Below are positions 1 through 5,417 of a stretch of 8,355 nt of DNA, one piece after another. The DNA lies in the NCBI GenBank assembly GCA_024227975.1, contig JAAETV010000467.1, positions 1-8,355 on the forward strand, written 5' to 3'. The first letter of the stretch is position 1; every line of letters begins with the position of its first letter. A program made the position numbers and the translations under genes. The stretch comes from Actinomycetes bacterium. Lineage in GTDB: Bacteria > Actinomycetota > Acidimicrobiia > Acidimicrobiales > SZUA-35. Under the pieces are notes generated by a model. It was not told the origin of the DNA. It saw only the letters and a list, made by a program, of their open reading frames with translations, and did no database searches.

Positions 1-57
1 ATCGGCGCCGCTCGTCATGACCTCGCCCGCGTCTGAGGACGTTGGACTCTGGTTCGG

Positions 58-77
58 TTCTTGGCCTGTGGCCGAAA
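58..77. promoter_or_regulatory. Imperfect dyad upstream of the PPOX-USP pair (possible operator)
   Basis: A 20-base imperfect dyad centred on GGCC-TGT-GGCC lies 24 bases upstream of the chosen ATG. Its outer bases (TTC at the left, GAAA at the right) partly match the 20-bp DosR/DevR consensus (TTSGGGACTWWAGTCCCSAA), at about 11 of 20 positions, but the central GGGAC half-sites are poorly kept. The two genes downstream are of kinds often found in the mycobacterial DosR regulon, which is the only reason to raise this regulator. A generic operator or chance symmetry is at least as likely. Confidence 0.18.
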
Positions 78-91
78 CTGAGGATGAGCAG

Positions 92-96
92 AAGGA
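92..96 (+). promoter_or_regulatory. Ribosome binding site fixing the start of the PPOX-family gene
   Basis: AAGGA sits 5 bases before the ATG at 102. The alternatives in the same frame, TTG at 42 and ATG at 84, have no comparable site at correct spacing and would add N-terminal residues that do not look like the family. Confidence 0.6.
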
Positions 97-101
97 TTCC
101 G

Positions 102-551
102 ATGAACGTCCCTGAGTTGCAGGAGCTGAGTGAGGATCAGTGCTGGCGCATGCTGGCCAAGAAGAAGGTGGGGCGACTTGCCGTGTCGGTCGAGAACCGT
201 CCCGATATCTTCCCCGTGAACTATCAGATCGACGGGGACTCGATCGTGGTCCGAACTGCGGCCGGACTCAAGCTGGCTGCTGCCACCCTCGGTCCATCTG
301 TGGCCTTCGAGGTGGATGCCCTGGATGAGCTGAACCATTCCGGCTGGAGCGTCGTCGTCCATGGCCCCGCCTCGGAAGTGGAAGGTGTCGAGGAGCTGAT
401 CGACGCCGACCGGCTGCTAATAGAACCCTGGAGTCGAGGTCCAGCGGTCAAGAACCGCTACCTTCGTATCAAGCCCTCCGAGCTGACCGGTCGTCGGATA
501 CCGGGGGCCGGTAACAACCCGACTATGGCCCCCGGACCGGATTGGGAGTGA
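102..551 (+). CDS. Pyridoxamine 5'-phosphate oxidase-fold (PPOX) flavin-binding family protein
   Basis: This 149-residue protein has the small split-barrel fold of the PPOX family, whose members bind FMN or F420 and carry out redox reactions on small molecules in the cytosol. Seen in the sequence: the VGRLA strand (residues 23-27), PVNY (38-41), RTAAGLKL (51-58, the usual phosphate-binding strand and turn), VAFEVD (67-72), GWSVVVHG (81-88), and a C-terminal strand with LTGRRI (128-133). These recur in short actinobacterial PPOX proteins annotated only at family level. The N-terminal helix carrying the LSEDQCWRML stretch is also typical. The ATG at 102 is preceded by AAGGA at 5 bases; a TTG at 42 is possible but less likely. 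The stop is one base before the ATG of the universal stress gene, so the two are almost certainly co-transcribed and translationally coupled. The substrate is unknown. True pyridoxamine phosphate oxidase (PdxH) is longer, so a B6 role is unlikely. Confidence 0.88.
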   Translation: MNVPELQELSEDQCWRMLAKKKVGRLAVSVENRPDIFPVNYQIDGDSIVVRTAAGLKLAAATLGPSVAFEVDALDELNHSGWSVVVHGPASEVEGVEELIDADRLLIEPWSRGPAVKNRYLRIKPSELTGRRIPGAGNNPTMAPGPDWE

Positions 552-552
552 C

Positions 553-1437
553 ATGACAACGAGTGGAGACAACATGGTTGGCGCGCTCCGTCAGATTGTG
601 GGGATCGATGGCTCCCCTGGCTCCACTGCGGCCCTGGACTGGGCCCTGGCCCGAGTAGCCCTACTAGGTCCGGTGGAACCGGTAGCAGCCTGGCACTACC
701 CCTGGTGGGCCCTCGTCCCGACCGCAACCGGGACCCTCGTCCCGCCGGGAGATAGCGAGTTTCAGGCCATAACCGAGCGGGTGGTGGCCAACATGTTGGA
801 GCGGGTCGACAACGAAGACGTCCTCGATCCGCAGATCATTCACGCTGCCGCAGGAACGGCGTTGGTCACGGCTGCCGATCGGGGAACCCTGCTTGTCGTT
901 GGGACCCGAGGCCGAGGAGCGGTCGCCGGCAGTGTCTTGGGATCGGTCAGCCTGCACTGCGTCAACCACGCCAGGGTCCCGGTTGCCATCGTCCCCGCCG
1001 ACATCGCGGCCGAAGATCGCTTCCAGCGGGTCATTGTCGGAATCGACGGTTCGGACAACGCCGACCGGGCCGTCCAGTGGGCCATCGACAACACCCCGTC
1101 AACCTCCAGGATCGAGCTGATAAACACCTGGGATCCGGGAGCGGCGGCGGTGGCCGAGGTGGCCGTGTTGGCCATGGAACGCAGCGAGGACTTCTCGACC
1201 GCGCTTGTAGCCGAAGCGATCGAAGCCGTCCGTACCCGAGCTGGTGAGACAGGCCACAAGATCACAGGCCTCAGCCGCCAGGGCGACGCTCGCCGTGTCC
1301 TACGGGCCGAGGCTGAGCAGGCGGACATGCTCGTCGTCGGTGCGCGTGGGCATCAGGGAGTTGCCCACCTCCTCCTCGGCTCGGTAGCCACCGCCCTGGT
1401 TCATCAGCCAACGGCTGCCACCATCGTTGTCCACTGA
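553..1437 (+). CDS. Universal stress protein with two tandem USP domains
   Basis: The 294-residue product contains two UspA-type alpha/beta domains, about residues 13-148 and 158-294. Each begins with a strand ending in VGIDGS (15-21 and 162-167) and ends with the ATP-binding motif G-x2-G-x9-G-S: G117/G120/G130-S131 in the first domain and G263/G266/G276-S277 in the second. Both nucleotide sites look intact, so this should be an ATP-binding tandem USP like those of mycobacteria, which act in the cytosol in dormancy and stress responses. The start is the ATG at 553, one base after the previous stop, with GGGAG at 544-548 inside the upstream gene as its ribosome binding site. In-frame ATG at residue 8 is a less favoured alternative. 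The pairing with a PPOX protein suggests a redox or low-oxygen stress unit; this is inference from context. It ends 36 bases from the convergent SDR gene. Confidence 0.94.
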   Translation: MTTSGDNMVGALRQIVGIDGSPGSTAALDWALARVALLGPVEPVAAWHYPWWALVPTATGTLVPPGDSEFQAITERVVANMLERVDNEDVLDPQIIHAAAGTALVTAADRGTLLVVGTRGRGAVAGSVLGSVSLHCVNHARVPVAIVPADIAAEDRFQRVIVGIDGSDNADRAVQWAIDNTPSTSRIELINTWDPGAAAVAEVAVLAMERSEDFSTALVAEAIEAVRTRAGETGHKITGLSRQGDARRVLRAEAEQADMLVVGARGHQGVAHLLLGSVATALVHQPTAATIVVH

Positions 1438-1473
1438 ATTCTGAGGGCACACTTGGCCTGGTCTCGCTCGGGA

Positions 1474-2235
1474 CTAGCCGAAGTTCATCGCCCCCGGGTT
1501 TCCCCCATCGACCACGATCGTCTGACCGGTGATGGAATCGGCCCCGCACACCATCACCGTGGCATTGGCGATGTCGGCCGCGCTCCCGACCCGCCCCAGG
1601 ATCGAACCCTGTCGAGCACCCTCGGCGATGGCATCAGGGAGACGGGCCGCCATCCTCGTCCCCTCGACCAGTCCCGGAGCTACACAGTTGACTGCCACGG
1701 CCGGGGCCATGGCAACCGCCAGACAATGGGTGAGGTGGATGAGGCCGGCTTTGGAGCAGCTATAGGCGATACTGCTGGAGCCGGGGAACAGGCCCCCGAC
1801 CGAAGCGATGTTCACGACACGGCCTGCCCCATTCACCTTCAATTGGGGGGCGAGGGCCCGGGCCAGCAGGAACGGTCCGCGCAAGTTGGTCTCCAAGACC
1901 CGGTCCCAGGTCGAGGCGTCGAGCTGATCGAGGTCGGGGAACGGGATGCCTATGTTCCAGGCCGCGTTGTTGATGAGGATGTCACATCGACCATGGCTTG
2001 CTCCGACTGCTTCTGCTGCGGCTCCGATCGAGGCTTCGTCTCGCTGGTCGAGTTGGATCAGGCTCGACCGTCGACCACTAGCTTCCACCGCCGCCGCTGT
2101 CACTTGGGCCCGCTCCCGATCGCCGACATAGGTCACAGCGACGTCGCAACCAGCACCAGCCAGGGCCTCGGCAATGGCTCGGCCGATGTCACCCGACCCT
2201 CCCGTCACCATCGCCGTCAGTCCTTCGAGTTCCAT
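1474..2235 (-). CDS. Classical SDR-family NAD(P)-dependent oxidoreductase (FabG-like)
   Basis: The 253-residue protein is a complete classical short-chain dehydrogenase/reductase. The Rossmann motif TGGSGDIG is at residues 11-18, NNAA at 89-92, the structural Asn at 117, catalytic Ser145, Tyr158 and Lys162 (Y-x3-K), and the PG motif at 187-188. The C-terminal VVDGG (241-245) is the usual family ending. It should catalyse reversible oxidation of a secondary alcohol to a ketone, or reduction of an oxo group, with NAD(P)H. The loop after the second strand (YVGDRE, 36-41) does not settle NAD versus NADP. The ATG at 2233-2235 has an excellent ribosome binding site, AGGAGGGG (minus strand, 2248-2241), 5 bases upstream. 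It is divergent from the halohydrin dehalogenase gene across 70 bases containing a perfect inverted repeat, so co-regulation is plausible. The substrate cannot be read from the sequence; membership alone would give a 3-oxoacyl-ACP reductase-like label. Confidence 0.93.
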   Translation of the reverse strand: MELEGLTAMVTGGSGDIGRAIAEALAGAGCDVAVTYVGDRERAQVTAAAVEASGRRSSLIQLDQRDEASIGAAAEAVGASHGRCDILINNAAWNIGIPFPDLDQLDASTWDRVLETNLRGPFLLARALAPQLKVNGAGRVVNIASVGGLFPGSSSIAYSCSKAGLIHLTHCLAVAMAPAVAVNCVAPGLVEGTRMAARLPDAIAEGARQGSILGRVGSAADIANATVMVCGADSITGQTIVVDGGNPGAMNFG

Positions 2236-2270
2236 CGCAGCCCCTCCTGTTGTCGGGATCGGTCTGTTCG

Positions 2271-2300
2271 GACCCTAGTTCGGCTGGCCCGACTAGGGTC
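2271..2300. promoter_or_regulatory. Perfect 9-bp inverted repeat with outward-facing -10-like hexamers between divergent genes
   Basis: GACCCTAGT (2271-2279) and ACTAGGGTC (2292-2300) are perfect inverted repeats separated by 12 bases. Each arm contains TAGGGT reading outwards: 2294-2299 on plus and 2277-2272 on minus. TAGGGT fits the actinobacterial TANNNT -10 pattern. The plus-strand copy ends 6 bases before the GTG at 2306, so it could drive a leaderless transcript, while the minus-strand copy would give a leader of roughly 30 bases for the SDR gene. The right arm also supplies AGGG (2295-2298), usable as a ribosome binding site 7 bases before that GTG. The symmetry also suits a dimeric repressor. 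No convincing -35 box was found for either direction. Which of these roles applies is not decided by sequence. Confidence 0.5.
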
Positions 2301-2305
2301 AGGGC

Positions 2306-2986
2306 GTGGCTGACAGTAGGTTGCAAGGCAAGCGGGTGCTGGTGACCAGCGCCGAGAGCTTCATGGGTCCTCCCGTCGTCGAGCGGTTTCGTGCCGAAGG
2401 AGCTGAGGTGATCGCCGATCCCGGTGCTCTCCTCGGTCGCGATGAGCCGGCGGATCTGGTGGCCGACGCCGGTGACATCGATGTGCTGGTGGCCAATCTC
2501 GATCTGCCGGCGTCGAACGCCAAGGTGGTCGACATCGATGACGAGGTCTGGCTCCAAGGGTTCGAGGCCATGGTCCATCCCCTGATGCGGCTGGTGCGGG
2601 CGGCAACCCCGGCCATGATCGGTCGCGGGAGCGGGGTGATCGTTGCTATCACCTCGTCCTCGCCTCTGCGGCGCATGAGTCCCCAAGCGGTTCCCTATGT
2701 GACCGCCCGTGGCGCCCAGAACAGCTTCGTCCGTTCTGCCGGCCATCAGTTGGCCCGTCATGGGGTTCGTCTCAATGCCGTGGCCCAGAACTTCGTGGCC
2801 AACGACACCTACTATCCCCCCGAGCTCCTGGCCAACGAGAAGTTCCAAACCCGCCTCCAGACCGAAGTCCCGGCTGCCAGGATCGGGGATCCGGCCGAGA
2901 CGGCTGAACTGGTCTTGTTCTTGGCCAGCGAGGCCTCGTCGTTCATCTACGGCCAGATCATCAGCCAGGATGGTGGCTGGTCGTGA
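2306..2986 (+). CDS. Halohydrin dehalogenase (haloalcohol dehalogenase, Hhe family)
   Basis: The 226-residue protein has the SDR fold but not SDR chemistry. Where a classical SDR has TGxxxGxG, it has T14-x4-F19-x-G21, the halide-pocket motif of halohydrin dehalogenases. Its triad is Ser118-x12-Tyr131-x3-Arg135, with Arg replacing the SDR lysine. Both motifs, used to mine this family, are exact. The NNAG element is replaced by VANL (62-65), and N162-F163 followed by N166-x-TYYP (to 171) resembles HheA and HheC around the substrate pocket. Such enzymes are cytosolic and cofactor-free: they convert vicinal haloalcohols to epoxides plus halide, and can reopen epoxides with anions such as azide, cyanide or nitrite. 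Length matches the family (about 225-255). The start is GTG at 2306, with AGGG 7 bases upstream or a leaderless start. A sulfatase gene follows after 28 bases. Subfamily (A to G) was not assigned; HheG of Ilumatobacter is a natural comparison. A catalytically dead SDR is unlikely given both intact motifs. Confidence 0.9.
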   Translation: MADSRLQGKRVLVTSAESFMGPPVVERFRAEGAEVIADPGALLGRDEPADLVADAGDIDVLVANLDLPASNAKVVDIDDEVWLQGFEAMVHPLMRLVRAATPAMIGRGSGVIVAITSSSPLRRMSPQAVPYVTARGAQNSFVRSAGHQLARHGVRLNAVAQNFVANDTYYPPELLANEKFQTRLQTEVPAARIGDPAETAELVLFLASEASSFIYGQIISQDGGWS

Positions 2987-3014
2987 GCCCGATCCTCCCC
3001 GGGTTCGGGATGTG

Positions 3015-4427
3015 GTGAGCGGCCCGAATCTGCTGTTCATCATGAGCGACGACCACGCGTCGCACGCCATCTCGGCCTATGGCAGTCGCATCAATCACAC
3101 CCCGAACCTGGACCGGATCGCCGCCAACGGGATGCGCTTCGACGCGGCCTTCTGCACCAACTCCATCTGTGCCCCCAGCCGGGCTGCCATCCTCACCGGC
3201 ACCTACAACCACGTCAACGGGGTCACCACCCTCGATACCCCGCTTGACAATCGCCTCTGGACATTTCCCCAGTCGCTCCAGGCTGCCGGCTATGCCACCG
3301 GTCTCATCGGCAAATGGCACCTCGGCCACGGTCCTGGCGCCGACCCTGTGGGATTCGACGAGTGGCGAGTACTGCCGGGTCAAGGCCACTACCACAACCC
3401 CGTCATGTTGGAAGCCGAAGGGAGGGTGGTCGAGCGAGGGGGCTATGTCACCGATCTGATCACCGACGACTGCATCGACTTCATCGACCGGCATCGCGCC
3501 TCTGGTGATGATCGTCCCTTCGCCCTGTTCTGCCATCACAAGGCCCCCCACCGCACCTGGGAGCCGTCACGAGAACACTTCGAGCTCTACGACGAGATCG
3601 ACATCCCAGAACCCGAGACGTTCCATGATGACCTCGAAGGTCGGGCCGAGGTAGTCAAAGCGGTTCGCATGGGGATGCTCGATCTCGATCCGATCATCGA
3701 CCTCAAAGCCCCGGTTCCTCCCGGCCTCAGTCTCGACGAGGAGATCTCGTGGCGCTACCAGCGATACATCAAGGACTACCTTCGCGTCGTTGCTTCCATC
3801 GACGACAATGTGGGACGGCTCCTCGATCACCTCGACGAAACTGGCTTGGCCGCCAACACCATTGTTGTCTATACCTCCGACCAGGGATTCTTCCTGGGTG
3901 ACCATGGCTGGTTCGACAAGCGTCTGATGTACGAGGAGTCGCTTTCAATGCCCCTCCTGATCCAGTACCCGGACCAGGTGGAGGCCGGCTCGGAGTGCGA
4001 GGAGATCGTGGCCAATGTCGACTTCGCTCCCACCCTGTTGGAACTGATGGGGATTGGGGTGCCACCGTCGGTTCAGGGCCGCTCGTTTGCCCCCTTGCTA
4101 CGGGGCGAGCGGCCGCCCGACTGGCCAGCCTCGATGTACTACCGCTACTGGATGCATCGTGATAGGGCCCATGGCTGCCCCGCTCACTATGGGGTCAGGA
4201 CCAAGCGGCACAAGCTGATCTGCTACTACAACGATCCTCTCGACCAGCCGGGAGCGAACGGGCCCGCCGATCCCGTCGAGTGGGAACTATTCGATCTCGT
4301 CGCCGACCCCTTCGAGGTGAACAACCTGATCGACGACCGGGCCTATGACACCGTCCGGGTAGAGCTGGAGGCTGAGCTGGCCCGCCTCCAGCGAGTCGTC
4401 GGCGATGAGCCATACCCGGTCGGCTAG
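3015..4427 (+). CDS. Type I (formylglycine-dependent) sulfatase, no signal peptide
   Basis: This is a full-length alkaline-phosphatase-fold sulfatase of about 470 residues that hydrolyses sulfate esters. Numbering from GTG 3015: metal-binding Asp12-Asp13 in FIMSDDH; the formylglycine signature C52-x-P54-S55-R56 followed by LTG (60-62); GKWHLG at 99-104; K176 and H179 in HHKAPHR; D289-Q290 (metal site) followed by a GDHGWFDK segment to K302. The C-terminal ELFDLVADPFEVNNL stretch is the usual sulfatase C-subdomain. Cys52 must be converted to formylglycine by a maturase that is not in this window. No signal peptide or lipobox precedes the first strand, so a cytosolic enzyme is predicted. Start: GTG 3015 with GGGA 4 bases upstream; GTG 3012, or ATG 2970 overlapping the dehalogenase gene by 17 bases, are alternatives. 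The 28-base gap from the dehalogenase stop suggests one operon. Substrate unknown; sulfatase subfamily not assigned. Confidence 0.92.
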   Translation: MSGPNLLFIMSDDHASHAISAYGSRINHTPNLDRIAANGMRFDAAFCTNSICAPSRAAILTGTYNHVNGVTTLDTPLDNRLWTFPQSLQAAGYATGLIGKWHLGHGPGADPVGFDEWRVLPGQGHYHNPVMLEAEGRVVERGGYVTDLITDDCIDFIDRHRASGDDRPFALFCHHKAPHRTWEPSREHFELYDEIDIPEPETFHDDLEGRAEVVKAVRMGMLDLDPIIDLKAPVPPGLSLDEEISWRYQRYIKDYLRVVASIDDNVGRLLDHLDETGLAANTIVVYTSDQGFFLGDHGWFDKRLMYEESLSMPLLIQYPDQVEAGSECEEIVANVDFAPTLLELMGIGVPPSVQGRSFAPLLRGERPPDWPASMYYRYWMHRDRAHGCPAHYGVRTKRHKLICYYNDPLDQPGANGPADPVEWELFDLVADPFEVNNLIDDRAYDTVRVELEAELARLQRVVGDEPYPVG

Positions 4428-4471
4428 CCTCGGCGGTGGGCATGGCCGATCCTCTCCAGACCGAGCGGCGG

Positions 4472-5254
4472 CTAGGCGATCAGAGCAATGGCCAGCTGGC
4501 GGGCCTCGTCGAGGGTGAGGGGGGCCTGAGCCGGTGTGGGTGCATCGGGCCGTGTGGGCCGAGTCGTTGGCCAGCCTGCCTGGCTTGGGGCGTCGACACC
4601 GGCCACCACCACCTTGACGAAGGCACCGTCTGGCTTGGCCAGCCATACTCGATGCTTGTTCCCCTCGTCACCGAAGTCGTTGGCCACCACTTCGGTGGCA
4701 TCGTCGAGCTCGGTCCGTATCACCTCACCGGACACTGGTTCGTTGGACCATTCGAGCTGATGATCGAGGGTGGTCCAGATGATGAAGATCTCAGCTCCGT
4801 CATCGTCGGCGAACAAGGCCGATATCTCGATAGGGCCTGGGCATCCCATCTCACCGGTGGCGGCGCTGGTGACGAGGGTGAACCCCGCAGGCACGGCCGC
4901 TATCGCCCGCTCGATCGGCTCTTCCATGATGGAGAGGTGGCCGTCAATGGGCGCTGGTTTGCGGAACGCGCCGAACTGATAGTGAGGTTCAGGAGCCTCG
5001 GTGCCAAGCCAGCCGTCGTCGGGCCGGCCAGCCGGAGCAGCCCTGTCTCCATCGGGGCAATCCTCGGAGGTCGACCCTGACGATCCGAGCTCGGCATCGG
5101 GATCGAATCCAGGGCAGAACTCATCACCAGGGATGGTGGTGACGGAGGTGACGCATGGTTCGTCGCTACCAGCAACGACTGGAGTTTCGGTGTTGCTGGT
5201 GCAGGCGGCGAGAGCGAGAGCTCCGATCAGGAAAGGGATGAGCCGGTGAGCCAT
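4472..5254 (-). CDS. Putative secreted lipoprotein of unknown function, cysteine-containing
   Basis: I do not recognise a named family in this 260-residue protein. A short positive N-terminus (H3, R4) leads into a hydrophobic stretch and the lipobox L15-A16-A17-C18, so it is predicted to be exported, lipidated at Cys18 and held on the outer face of the cytoplasmic membrane. After a Ser/Thr/Pro/Asp-rich linker with Cys34, Cys47 and Cys66, a folded part runs from about residue 82 to 223 and contains Cys138; four free cysteines could form two disulfides. The tail (225-246) is Pro/Thr-rich, ending in an alanine-rich helix. The ATG at 5254 was preferred to TTG at 5263 because AGAGAGA (minus strand 5270-5264) lies 9 bases before it and the TTG would directly abut that site. 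It is divergent from the CobW-like gene and convergent with the sulfatase gene, 44 bases apart. Confidence 0.8.
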   Translation of the reverse strand: MAHRLIPFLIGALALAACTSNTETPVVAGSDEPCVTSVTTIPGDEFCPGFDPDAELGSSGSTSEDCPDGDRAAPAGRPDDGWLGTEAPEPHYQFGAFRKPAPIDGHLSIMEEPIERAIAAVPAGFTLVTSAATGEMGCPGPIEISALFADDDGAEIFIIWTTLDHQLEWSNEPVSGEVIRTELDDATEVVANDFGDEGNKHRVWLAKPDGAFVKVVVAGVDAPSQAGWPTTRPTRPDAPTPAQAPLTLDEARQLAIALIA

Positions 5255-5266
5255 CAGTACCAATCT

Positions 5267-5283
5267 CTCTGGCGGCGCCAGAG
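5267..5283. promoter_or_regulatory. 17-bp palindrome overlapping the lipoprotein ribosome binding site
   Basis: CTCTGGC (5267-5273) and GCCAGAG (5277-5283) are perfect 7-bp inverted arms around a 3-base loop. On the minus strand the element abuts and partly overlaps the AGAGAGA ribosome binding site of the lipoprotein gene, ending about 12 bases before its ATG. It could be a repressor operator, or an RNA hairpin hiding the ribosome binding site. There is no T-run, so it is not a classical terminator. Confidence 0.4.
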
Positions 5284-5372
5284 TTGGGCCGCGGCGTGGA
5301 CAGTAGCGCGCGTCGTTTGTCTGCTGGCACCGCCCGGCAACAGGACAGACCCGGCACCGACATCACTGATCG

Positions 5373-5402
5373 CCCCGACGCTAGCCGCTGGCTAGGTTGG
5401 GG
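5373..5402 (+). promoter_or_regulatory. Stem-loop/dyad in the leader of the CobW-like GTPase gene
   Basis: The core is CTAGCC (5381-5386), loop GCT, GGCTAG (5390-5395). It extends outward as G-T, A-T and C-G pairs and then CCCC (5373-5376) against GGGG (5399-5402), with only G5380 bulged: about 13 base pairs in total. The ribosome binding site AGGAGG begins 5 bases after it. As DNA it could bind a dimeric regulator; as RNA it could control translation. TAGGTT at 5393-5398 also fits a TANNNT -10 box, giving a leader of about a dozen bases. No T-run follows, so a terminator is unlikely. It does not look like a canonical Zur box, though I could only judge by eye. Confidence 0.42.
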
Positions 5403-5406
5403 TCCC

Positions 5407-5412
5407 AGGAGG
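5407..5412 (+). promoter_or_regulatory. Consensus ribosome binding site deciding the CobW-like start
   Basis: AGGAGG, a full consensus site, lies 5 bases before GTG 5418. This places the start after TTG 5397 and GTG 5412, both of which precede or overlap the site, and before ATG 5433, which is too far away at 20 bases. Confidence 0.75.
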
Positions 5413-5417
5413 TGGTC

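Noticed and set aside
1..36. Possible C-terminal tail of an upstream gene in frame 1, ending with TGA at 34-36
   Set aside because: Only 11 codons are visible, and frame 2 is also open to 115, so the true frame cannot be decided and no family can be recognised.
1453..2313. Long plus-strand open frame (286 codons) opposite the SDR gene
   Set aside because: It is the antisense shadow of a fully motif-supported SDR in high-GC DNA; the translation is rich in Arg, Gly, His and Asp and has no recognisable domain.
2709..2969. Upstream extension of the sulfatase frame into the dehalogenase gene
   Set aside because: Its translation is Pro/Ser/Arg/Trp-rich and matches no sulfatase N-terminus; the fold begins only after about 3021.
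2189..3070. Long minus-strand open frame (293 codons) opposite the halohydrin dehalogenase gene
   Set aside because: The sense strand has exact dehalogenase motifs; the antisense product is low-complexity with no family features.
4425..4474. Imperfect inverted repeat between the convergent sulfatase and lipoprotein stops (TAGCC/GGCTA and CTCGG/CCGAG)
   Set aside because: It needs a four-base bulge and a loop of about 27 bases, and has no T-run in either direction, so a terminator call is not supported.
4436..5080. Plus-strand open frame of 214 codons opposite the lipoprotein gene
   Set aside because: The minus strand has a lipobox, a ribosome binding site and sensible composition; the plus-strand frame has none of these.
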